A stretch of DNA of 64,000 nt, from NCBI GenBank assembly GCA_036429605.1, contig JAVFKD010000015.1, positions 1-64,000 on the forward strand, written 5' to 3'. The stretch's first letter is position 1. Every line of letters starts with the position of its first letter. This stretch comes from Cladobotryum mycophilum. Lineage: Eukaryota; Ascomycota; Sordariomycetes; Hypocreales; Hypocreaceae. Positions 1-9,645 of the stretch are shown piece by piece. A program made the position numbers and the translations under genes. The notes below the pieces were generated by a model. The model searched no databases, was not told the DNA's origin, and saw only the letters and a program-made list of their open reading frames with translations.

Positions 1-502
1 TAGCGACTCGGTTCGGTCGGTAGCCTTCTCGCACGACTCATCGCTCGTGGCATCGGCCTCAGGCGACGACACGGTCCGGCTATGGCGCGCCGACACGGGC
101 GACTGCGTCCAGACACTCGAGGGCCATAGCGGCTCGGTCCAGTCGGTAGCCTTCTCGCACGACTCATCGCTCGTGGCATCGGCCTCACACGACCACACGG
201 TCCGGCTATGGCGCGCCGACACGGGCGACTGCGTCCAGACACTCGAGGGCCATAGCGACTCGGTCCAGTCGGTAGCCTTCTCGCACGACTCATCGCTCGT
301 GGCATCGGCCTCAGGCGACGGCACGGTCCGGCTATGGCGCGCCGACACGGGCGACTGCGTCCAGACACTCGAGGGCCATAGCGGCTCGGTCCAGTCGGTA
401 GCCTTCTCGCACGACTCATCGCTCGTGGCATCGGCCTCACGCGACCGCACGGTCCGGCTCTGGCGCGCCGACACGGGCGACTGCGTCCAGAAACTCGATA
501 TT
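1..502 (+). repeat. 126-bp tandem repeat coding for WD40 units
   Basis: The same 126-bp unit starts at bases 1, 127, 253 and 379 (key string tagcgactcg or tagcggctcg). Units differ by only a few bases, mostly non-synonymous and at the same codons. Near identity at DNA level means recent unequal exchange or gene conversion. Confidence 0.9.
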
Positions 503-778
503 GGTGGTATATCTCACTTATCATTTATATCTGATAATTTGCACCTCCTTACAAATGTCGGGACGTTCATTACAGCAGAAACCAAGCATAATTTCCGTGC
601 TATTGGCTACGGATTCAGCAGAGACCGCTGTTGGATTACATGGAATGGAAATGACTTGCTCTGGCTACCACTAGAATATCGGCCGTCTTGTATGGCAGTC
701 AGTAAGTCAACATTAGTGGTTGGCTGTCACTCGGGGAGAGTTTTGGTAATTGCATTTTCTACAAAATTCAGGCCTTAA
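2..778 (+). CDS. C-terminal WD40 part of an NLR-type (HET-E/HNWD-like) protein, 5' end outside window
   Basis: The reading frame is open from base 2, so the gene starts upstream of the window; only the last part is visible. It shows four near-identical 42-residue WD40 units, each with a TVRLWRADTGDC core, then a unique tail of about 95 residues that includes WITWNGNDLLWLP. That tail type closes many fungal NACHT/NB-ARC-WD40 proteins of the HET-D/HET-E class, which act in the cytoplasm in non-self recognition. The effector and NACHT domains are not in the window, so the NLR label is inference from the repeat type and tail. Differences between units fall mostly at SDS/SGS, VR/VQ and the residues around the Asp of xDx. 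It lies next to a recombinase relic and may be transposon cargo. Alternative: a WD40 protein without a nucleotide-binding domain. Confidence 0.75.
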   Translation, partial: SDSVRSVAFSHDSSLVASASGDDTVRLWRADTGDCVQTLEGHSGSVQSVAFSHDSSLVASASHDHTVRLWRADTGDCVQTLEGHSDSVQSVAFSHDSSLVASASGDGTVRLWRADTGDCVQTLEGHSGSVQSVAFSHDSSLVASASRDRTVRLWRADTGDCVQKLDIGGISHLSFISDNLHLLTNVGTFITAETKHNFRAIGYGFSRDRCWITWNGNDLLWLPLEYRPSCMAVSKSTLVVGCHSGRVLVIAFSTKFRP

Positions 779-1355
779 AGTGTACAGACCCAAGCTTATT
801 CTCTTTTTATAATAACTTTGTAAAGGAGAGTTGGAGGGGACTGGGTTAATTTATACCCCGCAGGTCTTATTCTTTAATTTCTATGGAGTAGAATCTTCTA
901 GATTTTAGAGTTACGGTAATGATGCGAAGTGAGATTGTAACGTGCGCCACATGAGTATCACGAATACATGCAATAAGACACACTGGGACATCTTGTTAAA
1001 AGCTTGCCCTTACATCACTCGTTGCAATTTTCTGAATTATGTCTAAAATTAACTTTCGTAGTTTATTTCAGAACGAGATATACTATGGAATTATCAGTGG
1101 GAAACATAGAATAGACAGTATGAAACTTGGATAATAAAGTTAAGATGATAAGTTGGGATGGTGGAATTGGGACGATAGATTGGATGATACAGTTGGGATA
1201 ATAGGACTGGGCTGACGGCTGACAGGATTAGCATAGCGCAATTTAGGACAACGGAATTCGGGAAAGCGGAATTGATATTGGAATATTCTTAAATATAAGA
1301 ATATTTATCCTAATGTTAAGCGTATATTAATATACAAATAGTTACAAGTATGTAT
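779..1355. other. Non-coding stretch between the NLR gene and the recombinase relic
   Basis: AT-leaning sequence with short near-repeats of a ggatgatagattgg type around 1140-1220. It covers the 3' ends of the two convergent genes. I see no gene, RNA or repeat boundary here. Confidence 0.5.
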
Positions 1356-3106
1356 CTAAATTTTATATCTGCCAAAGATGTCATAGTTATGTACAGTTAT
1401 TAAATGGTTCTTAAAGGCATCGATAGTTACATAAGTAAACACCTTTTCCTCGCACCGCGGCTCAGGACAAGCAACAGGACGTTGACTAAGATTCTTAAAG
1501 TGCCTTGCTTCAATGTGGCGCCGCGCACCATATTTATCAGAATATTTAATGCGTCGGCCATCTGATGACATGTCCTCATTCCAAAAGCACAAAAAGCATT
1601 GCTGGATGCTGCATTCCGTGGGTTCCTCTATTTTCGGTCGCATAGCTAACTTGATGGAAGGAGTAGTAGCTTTCTTTTGTCGGAATTCCTTTCTCTCCCC
1701 AAGCGTTATCATCGCATGCAATGTGCACATCCTATGTCTTAGCCGCATCTGGGTTTCCAGATTACTCGCATCGGCACAAATGAACTCGGCGAGAGTCTTT
1801 CGCTCAGGCAAGGTGTAGGAAGGTTTCGGCGGCACACTTGGAGTCCCTGATTCGATGGCTGGGTTCTCTTTCTTTTGCAGTTGCCGATTAATCTCCTTGG
1901 TACTGGATTCCTTGAAGTATGCTTTTCTTTGTTTCATGACCTCACGCTCCAGAAGCTTTTTTCGACAATTAATGAGCTTGCGTTTTGTGGTATCATATTG
2001 TGTCCACAGCTCAGGGTTTACCTCCTTTGCCTTTCCGATTGTGCCATACTTGGAACGAATCGCTTTTTTAAGACTGTCTCGATTCTTTGTAAGCGCGATA
2101 ATGACCCCCTTCGTCTCGATATCGGCAGGGGTGGCTCCGGTGGGCGCACTCGGATCGGCATCTCGACTCATGTGGGTTGCCATTTCTAATAACCTTTGGT
2201 TTGGGGGTCGTTTAAGGAAAGCAGCCACAGTGTCTACCTGAACACGTGGGTTTATGTATGCTTGATAAGTCAGGTCGCTTGCATGGCTCATAACTTGTTG
2301 AAGCTGACCCTGCGTTCCAACCTCTGCTTAAAGTCAGCCGCTTAATCTAGCAAGCAGTGTTGGTTTCTTACTTTCAATAGCTTCGCCTCCACCTCGTCGG
2401 ATAGCGTATGGTTTCAGAACCTGCCGGAAGCCTGCGATCATACCAAGCTTCCTAAGATCTCTTCGATACGTATCGTAATAGAGTGCCTCGGTTTTCGATG
2501 TACGGCATATTCCATCTTCTTGCTTCATTGGCTGCCGGAAAATCGGGGTGTTGAGGATATCTTTGCGCCAATGAAAGTCCTCTGATTCTCTCGATACCCT
2601 GACCCTGGCTAAGTAAATATCAGAGACAGATCTAATACCTGACTCAAAGGCATTGTCAAGAAATGCAAGGGCCAGAAAGGGAATTGTTGCATCAAATAAC
2701 AGATTGTCCACTTCGGATATGGTAAACGTTTTTCTGGTCACGTATTATTAGCAGTCGTTTTCAGAGTATACCAGAGCAACTCACGGAAGTGGTTTGCGAT
2801 CCCAACCCTTCGTGTATCTCAGCGTCACTTCCATCACCAACCTATCCCGCTCACCATCCCCGCCTTTGATAAGGTACAACTTGATGTCCTTGTAGCAAAG
2901 GGTCTTGAATTCGTTCTCCATGTGCTCCTCACTATCTGACTCCCCAGATTCATCATCCTCCGACTTCATAAGTTTGTCATCTTCCGGCTTTGCGGGCTCA
3001 TCATCGTCCATGTCCCACATGGTTTTCTTTCCATCCCATCGGTAATGATAATCCTCAATGGCAATCTTGTTAGGCTTTCTGTAGGTCAAAACACGGGGTC
3101 GTGTTG

Positions 3107-3114
3107 CCGTGTAT
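3107..3114. repeat. 8-bp target site duplication of the hAT insertion (second copy 6385-6392)
   Basis: ccgtgtat is present directly outside both ends of the element (3107-3114 and 6385-6392). Eight-bp duplications are the mark of hAT insertion. Confidence 0.95.
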
Positions 3115-6100
3115 CAGAGTGGTCAACAATCTAATCAATTCAACTTCAGCACCCTTGTTGATTGAATTGACGCATTCAACGACAAACCTCATATTGATTG
3201 ATCAACCGAGGCCTCAAATTGAATTGATTGAAATTGAAATTGATCCCATTGACCGCAATCACTAATTAGTCAGCCGCCGCCGCCGCCGCCGCCGCCGCCA
3301 CCCTCTTTTATACTCTCTCTTTTCCCCTCTCTTGTTTACATCGCCAGTGAATGATATTAATACCAGCTAGTAACAGCTCTATTTTTTTCTTCTCCTTATT
3401 TGCATTTATATATATCCTGTTCGAGACACTACAATGCCTAGAGCCAGGCATACCTTATTCTTACTTTTTTGACTCATTATAAACAAGAGTGGTTCGTAAT
3501 CGCCTCCTCGACTAATAACAGTATGGTGATTATCTTGATCCCTATCGCACGCCTCCGCCTCTTCCACTAAGATTTTAAACTATATATGCCCTTTGGGGCT
3601 AATCAGCTGATAAGGGAGTCTGGTGCTTTATAGGGCTATTCGGAGCTTGTTCTTATTATACGATTCCATATAATTCTATAGCATTTACACAGCCTCATTT
3701 TCGCTATCGCCATTTCCCTCACCTATCGCTACCTCTTCCCTCTCCATAATACTTTCTTTAATTAACCCTGCTCTTAACCATGATCGAAGAGTCATTGCTA
3801 TCCCGATCGTAGATTCTTCGAGCCGCGATCGCCTTGGAGCAACCATAGCACCACTTACCGAGAAAAGTCGTTCGGGCTCAGCTGACATTGGCGGTACTGA
3901 GAGAATATCAATGGCCATTCGGGAAAGATGAGGGTATTCTTCCTGCTTTAACATCCAATATTCGAATGGATCGCTGACTTTAGAGTCGTTGGGATGCGTA
4001 TCTAAAAGCCAACGGTCAAACTCATCCTCAGGTGCGTCATCCTCGTCAGCATCGAGCTGTGAAAGAAGCAGCGGGTTTGCGGTACGGTAGCAGTCAAATG
4101 GCGTGCGTGTCTTCTTCGGCTGCCGGATACAAAGCGTCATAGCGGCATCCCCCAATAACTGATATTTATACTGATTCTCCCATAAATTCTTCACGATATT
4201 CTTCGCCGAGCTAATCCACTGCGTATTCGGCGACCACCACTCTTCAAAGTACTTGAAGCGATATTTCGGATGTAGAGATACAGCGGCGTAGTATACAGGT
4301 GTCTCGTCGAGACGCCTATAATACTTATCAAGTACCACCCAAGCACTATTAACAGATATCCTCCATCGATTCTCAAAGGGCAAATGAAAGGAATCAGTCT
4401 TAGCCTTCTCCAAGGTAGCCAAAAGAAACTCAAAGGCAGGAAGAACCTCCCAAATAACACCTAAGGCAGTAATAGAGCCATCTCTTCGCTGTCGTTGTTG
4501 CCCATCCCCTTCCATCTCTTTCAATACCCTCTCAAAATCTTCAAGAATCAATCTCATCTTCTCTAGTATTTTCCAGTCGTCATCAGTCAATTGTGACTCA
4601 GGTCGGAGGCAGAATGGGATATTCTTTTTCTTTGATCGTTTCCAAAGCTTACTCTGCTCGTCCCATAGGTCCTCGATTACCTCTCGACGTAAGAGCGCCC
4701 TCTCAATCATATAATATTGAGATAACCATCGTGTGGCGTTATCCTGTATAAGATGCAAGACCTTCCGCCTATTAGCTGGATGCTTATCGTTCCATTCTTC
4801 TTGAAGCTTTAAGAACGATTGGGTCAATGAATCCGAACGGCGAATCCAAGTAACCAAATTATGAAGCTTTCCAACAGGACCGGTTTTTAACCATAGTGTA
4901 TGAGCCTCCTCTTTAAATACTTCTGACTCAGGGATATCATCGTTAAATTTATCACTATCGTTGCCAAAGAGGAATGCCTTTACCGCAAGGTTAAGGATAT
5001 GGCCAAAACAACGAATTCGTTTATCGCTCCCCTTATCTGTCCACTCATACTTGGTTGCTAACGAAGCCATCGCAGTGTCATTATTTGAAGCATTATCGAG
5101 AGAGAAATATCCGATTTTATCGTTTATGTCATACTCGTCGAGGATATTCGCAATTTCATTGGCAATATTCGCGCCGGTATGACTATCACGAAGTTCAGGT
5201 AAGCCGAGAACAAGCTTTTGGAGATGGAAAGCAGGATCCAAATAACAACAGGTGATACCAAACAGCGTATGTTGATTTCTTGAGCGCCATCCATCAAAAG
5301 CAATATGTATTAGTCCGGGGGACTTCCTTAATGTCTGCTTAATCATATCCTTATTGCTATTAAACTCGGCGATCAGTCGATTCCGAATGGTAGCGTGATT
5401 TATCATCGTATTGCTATCCTTTACTAGAGGATTGGCATATTCGAAAGCCTGACGAAGGCGAGGATGTTCAAGGGTACGGAAAGGAAGGTTGGCATCAACA
5501 ATCCAATTAACAAGACATTGTTGGAATGCCTCCTTCACAAAGTTTGTCTTTAATGCGTTGATTATAGCCTGATCTCTCGGGAGATGGGCATTGAGGTTGA
5601 ATATCATATCGATCGTCCGTTGCTTAACGGGGAGAAAAGGGCTTTCTTCACGTCTCTTTCGCTTCCGCTTCCCTGTTGGATCGTCTAGGCTGTGAGCCTC
5701 GCGGAGATGGTGTTCGGCGTTCGCAATACCACAAGCGTTAAAAGAAATTGGCTCCCATTTCTTTATACAGCGCTGGCATACCCATTTCTTCTGCTTAGGG
5801 TTCATTTGTAACTCAATGTCAAAACCGTATCGCCATATCCACGATGTAAGAACTCTCGAGCGCGTTGTTTTCGTATACCCCGGGAACTTTATCCAAGGGA
5901 AGTCTTTCCATGCTTCATTATTGGTTTGCAGAAGGGGAGGTAAAGAAGATTCTTTAGAAAAGCCAGATGAGTCGTTTGTCTGGAGTTGGGGACTTGATGT
6001 AAGATCCATGTTCGGTAAACTAATAAAATCCCTACTCTGTAATTATTCTGTAATAGCGAGGGAGTATATGCAATGCTCATTTTTATTATTTATTACGTTA

Positions 6101-6384
6101 TTACGCGTAACGCGTTGTTTGTTTATTTTTAACTGATTTACATTCCAGTGCTGGCTGCTAGTATGAGGCCTATTTAGCTAATTGCGATGGCTTCCTCTGG
6201 AGTAAAATGGCACCCTCTAGGGTAATATAACCTACTCGTCAATATCGTCAATTCTTTCAATCAACGGGACTTCTATATTGATTGCATTGATAGTTGACGG
6301 GGGCCGACATTGAATTGATTGAATTGACCGTCATCAATCAATTCAATCAATTTCGTTGACGTCGTTGAATTGTTGACCACTCTG
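3115..6384 (-). mobile_element. Complete hAT-family DNA transposon
   Basis: The 3270-bp element has terminal inverted repeats beginning cagagtggtcaacaat on both sides, perfect over 16 bases, with an 8-bp target duplication outside. Both subterminal regions (about 3115-3240 and 6240-6384) are packed with tcaattcaatcaa-type motifs in both orientations, as expected of transposase binding sites. A (CGC)n run lies at about 3271-3298. One long intact transposase frame lies inside on the minus strand, so the copy may be autonomous. It is inserted in the DUF3435 gene. Confidence 0.95.
3685..6009 (-). CDS. hAT-family transposase with BED-type zinc finger
   Basis: This uninterrupted 774-residue frame is in the usual size range for fungal hAT transposases. 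The N-terminal region holds a BED-like zinc finger (C78, C81 and His around residues 100-106 in the WVCQRC...HHLREAH stretch). The RNase H-like core follows: an acidic residue in HIAFDGWRSRN (about residue 241), another in YFSLDNASNND (about residue 305), and the C-terminal dimerisation block SAEPERLFSVSGAM (about residues 705-720) typical of hAT enzymes. It would cut and paste the element by binding the subterminal repeats. There are no stops or frameshifts, unlike the gene it interrupts, which suggests a younger insertion. The start at 6009 is the first ATG of the frame, about 375 bp inside the right terminus. Confidence 0.93.
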   Translation of the reverse strand: MDLTSSPQLQTNDSSGFSKESSLPPLLQTNNEAWKDFPWIKFPGYTKTTRSRVLTSWIWRYGFDIELQMNPKQKKWVCQRCIKKWEPISFNACGIANAEHHLREAHSLDDPTGKRKRKRREESPFLPVKQRTIDMIFNLNAHLPRDQAIINALKTNFVKEAFQQCLVNWIVDANLPFRTLEHPRLRQAFEYANPLVKDSNTMINHATIRNRLIAEFNSNKDMIKQTLRKSPGLIHIAFDGWRSRNQHTLFGITCCYLDPAFHLQKLVLGLPELRDSHTGANIANEIANILDEYDINDKIGYFSLDNASNNDTAMASLATKYEWTDKGSDKRIRCFGHILNLAVKAFLFGNDSDKFNDDIPESEVFKEEAHTLWLKTGPVGKLHNLVTWIRRSDSLTQSFLKLQEEWNDKHPANRRKVLHLIQDNATRWLSQYYMIERALLRREVIEDLWDEQSKLWKRSKKKNIPFCLRPESQLTDDDWKILEKMRLILEDFERVLKEMEGDGQQRQRRDGSITALGVIWEVLPAFEFLLATLEKAKTDSFHLPFENRWRISVNSAWVVLDKYYRRLDETPVYYAAVSLHPKYRFKYFEEWWSPNTQWISSAKNIVKNLWENQYKYQLLGDAAMTLCIRQPKKTRTPFDCYRTANPLLLSQLDADEDDAPEDEFDRWLLDTHPNDSKVSDPFEYWMLKQEEYPHLSRMAIDILSVPPMSAEPERLFSVSGAMVAPRRSRLEESTIGIAMTLRSWLRAGLIKESIMEREEVAIGEGNGDSENEAV

Positions 6385-7020
6385 CCGTGTATGCCTGGAT
6401 CAGAATGAGGAGTGCTAGTTGTATCCGTTGACGCTCATCAGCAAAAGTAACTTGGTCAGAGACCCAATAAGTATATTGCGCCCTATACAGATCATCCACA
6501 TTCATGACAGGCTTCTCTCCCCCAGATTTGTCAAGATTATATCTCTCTGTGAGAAATTGCTCGATGTACTGGTGTTAGGTAAGTAAGTGGCAGTTAATCA
6601 TCTTGTTCTAAAAGACTTACATTAGTAATGGCCTTTTTTTCATCTACCGGAAAGTCTTCCCCCGTTGATTCCCGGTAGAGCATAAAAAAATCTCTTGTAT
6701 GAAGATATGGTGGTTTTCTTTCGTATATTCGGGTACGTATCGATTATCCATTCAAGGAAATTGTAAATTCTGTTTTTGTTTAACTCTCTTAGAAGCTCTT
6801 TGTCATCCCTGCCCATATGAACAGAGTATCTTACAATCATTAGCCAGGTAACACCCAAGCGCATATTTACATACCGCATCCATTTTTTCTTCATTTGGTG
6901 CATGCCCTCTGTGGTTGTGGCTGCGTAGAGTTTTGGCTCTGGAAGCCCGTCAATTTGCTGATATCTTCGTTCGTAGTACTCAGGGCTGCGCTGATATCGC
7001 ACCACCCCTTTTGCAGTCAT

Positions 7021-7749
7021 TATTGTGAATGTATGGATCAGACTAAAAGAGTGGTGCGTGGGTTTGTTATTGTGTATGCCCAAGTAAAAGGTGGGGGAAA
7101 AGACAAATGTAGATCGATAAGGTATTCCCTAGTGCAAATTCAGTGGTCAATGTCTTCTGTTTTTTTCCCACTGTATGCAAAGGCAGTTCACACATTTATA
7201 TCTTCTCTAAGGTTGCCAAAAATATCACGCGCGGCAGAATCGTGTGGGGCTGCTGTGTCCTGAAAATGGGGGCCCACACACCCGGCGCTTAGCAAAACCT
7301 CCTCCAAAAGCAGCACCAGATCTGCCAAAAATGAAAACCATCTATCCCGAGAAAAGATGCCAAATTACCATAACTTGCAGTTATGCTGTAAAGTAGAGTC
7401 TTTGTGAATGAAAGGGACAAACACCACACCTTCGATTAGCACGACCTTGAGTGAACTAACGTGAGTATGATACAAAGCCAACGAAGCTGTGCTTTATCAA
7501 AGTAGTCGTTAGATAGAATGATAGCTGCAACACTGAGAGCAAGCTCTGACTAAACACTTTATCCATGTTTCATGAAGAAAACACTCTTAGAAACACTATG
7601 AAAGACAATCGTGAACACGAAGAACAGAACATGGTGAATAGACATGAAGAACAAAGAGCTCATCTACTACTTAACCATCGTGCCATGCCTCAATTTGTTG
7701 GATCACCACCTCATCTCAAGCAACGACCATCACTAGCTTACCCGACACA
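7021..7749. other. Spacer between recombinase start and amidoligase; possible edge of a mobile element
   Basis: No coding evidence. If the DUF3435 gene was a Starship captain, the element edge should lie here, upstream of the captain start. A TTAC-N7-A string at 7738-7749 abuts the amidoligase ATG, but a motif with five fixed bases is expected about once by chance in this span. Confidence 0.4.
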
Positions 7750-8996
7750 ATGTCTCGCACCGAAATCACCTTTGGACTGGAGCTGGAGTTCATGATGGAC
7801 GCCGGCAAGGAAGTCCTCGACGCCTCCACCAACCCCATGCCACGCCGTGTAATCGCCGAGAACCTCGTCAAGCTGGCTCCTGGACTGCCCGTTTCCGCCC
7901 AGTGCACTCATCGCACACCGGGCGCCTGCGCCATCTGCAAGGACGCCCCCAGGGAGCTTCGCGCCCAGAACATTCGAGTCTTTGCCCCGAACAAGCCCAT
8001 CTTCCCCCCGGCACGAACCCTGCGTACGGCTACTTTCACGTTCAGTACGAGGACCTAGATGTCCCCTGGAATCCAGACACAGGAGGCGTGACTTGTTACA
8101 GCCTCGAGCTAAGTACTCCCATCTTTGACTCTGCCGAGCTCAAGGCCGGGGTGCCCAGGTTGGCCAAGGTCGTTTCCGCTCTTCGTGGCATGAAGCACAG
8201 ATTGACTGCTAATACTCAGTGCGGATTACACATTCACGTTGGCCCCGGGGGCGGTGGCATGAAGCTGGACGTGGCGAAAAAGGTAGTGACGCTGACATAT
8301 TTACTCGAAAGACCTCTGCTCAGCGCCCTTTGCCATCCCAAACGCAAACAGGCCGCGTTTTACAAGCCCCTCTACATGAGGTCCGCTGGCATGAGGACGG
8401 CGAGGATGCGTCGTGAGCAGAAACGCCCGCTTACCGCTGAATGCAAGGAGCTTCTCGAGCACTTCCCCTACACGCTGCAGACTCTCAAGCCAGGCGGGTG
8501 GAACATGAAGCAGCCCGCCGACCTGCTCGAAGTCCTCAGGATGCTATGGGACGCCAAGACCCTGCCCCAGCTCTGGGGAGGCATCGTAGACTCTTCGGAA
8601 CACAAGGGGAGCCTGGCCATCGTCTTCCGGGACCAAGAGGGCAACCCGGCCAAGGAAATGAAGCCCAAAGCAGCAAACTACGAAGACAAGCCCTCGACGT
8701 TTGAGTTTAGGTATCCGCAGATGGGCTTTGACACGATCTTTGTGCGGAACTGGGCCGAGATTGTCTGTAGAATTGTTGAAATCGGTACTCTTGAGAAGGG
8801 ATCCTTCAAGGCCAAGGTCACGGAGATTGTTGCCACCTTGGAGGCATGCGAGGGCAAAGATACCATTGGGCCGATGCTCCAGTGCTTGGGCCTAAAGAAT
8901 CAGATCCCGCAGTGGAGTGAGCAGTTGCAAAGGTATGATGCGGGGTATGCTATTCCAGGGCTTGGGAAGGATGGCTGGGTGGTTCCGGAGAAGTAG
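7750..8996 (+). CDS. Amidoligase-family protein, one frameshift
   Basis: Two overlapping frames join into one protein of about 415 residues. The first (from ATG 7750) starts with ITFGLELEFMM, the Glu-rich strand of the ATP-grasp-like amidoligase fold (PF12224). The second carries NTQCGLHIHVGPG, the conserved His motif, and FEFRYPQMGFD. The two halves meet at a C6 run (8004-8009); one more C would continue KPIFPP into GTNPAYGYFHVQYEDLD without loss. No GT-AG intron fits. Family members form amide or peptide bonds with an unknown substrate in most fungi. The break is either an assembly error or a recent null mutation; the rest of the protein looks undamaged, which favours the former. It is a single-exon gene flanked by non-coding DNA. 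Confidence 0.8.
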
Positions 8997-9315
8997 TTTT
9001 GCCGCATGCACATGGTGTCGAGTAGGAGGTTAGGTATTGCAGAAATAGATTGTCAATGCTACTTTATTAATGGAATCTATCGTGCTGAATCACTGTTTGC
9101 AAGGCATGCGTAGTATACAAGAGCTCCTTTGGTACGCTAGTGACATGGTAATAATAGTATTAACGCAGCGACTGTTTTGGGGGCAACCCCTGAAGCAGAG
9201 TGTTTAGTTGATGGCGTAGAATGTAGTAAAACGTAAGCCAGCTTGCCATTACCACCTTGAGAGTCCATTCAGTCTATGCTACCAATCAGGCCTCCTTTAC
9301 ATCCTCATCACCCCC
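8997..9315. other. Non-coding 3' region between two convergent genes
   Basis: No open frame of interest. It lies between the convergent amidoligase and the Cys-rich gene and includes their 3' ends. Confidence 0.5.
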
Positions 9316-9645
9316 TCACGCCGAACCCTTCGTCTTTTCATCCCCATCCTTCCGCACCGGACAAGATGTCTTGCAGCTCGGGCACACCTCAGCCGCCATC
9401 TGATCCATCTCCGACCGGTCATCCTACAACCGGTACGGACACTCCTTTGACGGCTTTGCGTTTGGCCCCTGCGCCTTGCGGCGTTCCTCGCAGAGCACAC
9501 CGCTGTCGGCAATGATGGGGTATGATATCATGTGGTGGTAGCGGCCCTTGTGGAATCGAAGGAACTCGGTGAGGGTGGCTGCGTTGATGCAGTTGGTGCC
9601 GTGGGGGCAGGGGCAGAAGAAGCGGCATTGAGTGAAGCCGCACAT
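9316..9645 (-). CDS. Small Cys-rich protein with an in-frame TAG
   Basis: From ATG 9645 the minus strand encodes a Cys-rich N-terminus (MCGFTQCRFFCPCPHGTNC), then a 73-residue frame ending at TAG 9424-9426. The same frame stays open past the stop and ends at TGA 9316-9318 after a second Cys cluster (VCPSCKTSCPVRK). Cys pairs on both sides of the stop suggest one zinc-binding protein of about 109 residues, broken by a single change (CAG to TAG would explain it). Many ascomycetes have short Cys-rich proteins of this style, but I do not recognise the family. Alternatives: a shorter genuine protein, or a short intron I cannot see. Confidence 0.45.

Larger units (their letters stand above)
1356..7020 (-). 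pseudogene. DUF3435 tyrosine recombinase (captain-like), interrupted and decayed
   Basis: Read on the minus strand from ATG 7020, the pieces give a DUF3435 (PF11917) protein: an N-terminal part with EWIIDTYPNIRKKTTIS, box I at YTATRPRV, LCYKDIKLYLI, box II at PYAIRRG, the putative nucleophile region MSHASDLTYQAYIN, MSRDADPSAPTG, and a C-terminal zinc-finger-like region (CSIQQCFLC...HIEARH, CPEPRC...HLITVH). Two introns are clear: 6569-6620 (GTAAGT) and 2734-2784 (GTGAGT). Lesions: an extra base in a T7 run (6684-6690) breaks the frame before EDFPVDEKKAITN; a 3.27 kb hAT element sits at 3115-6384 exactly between codons of the ATRP motif; and in-frame TGA (2334-2336) and TAA (2328-2330) lie before the last exon segment. 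Removing the hAT and one target-site copy restores the frame through ERQRIQLALL and ATRP. The family includes the captains that mobilise Starship elements; function here is lost. Confidence 0.85.

Noticed and set aside
7738..7749. TTAC-N7-A string as a Starship target site
   Set aside because: Five fixed bases give about one chance hit per 500 bp on two strands, and the orientation does not fit a captain on the minus strand.
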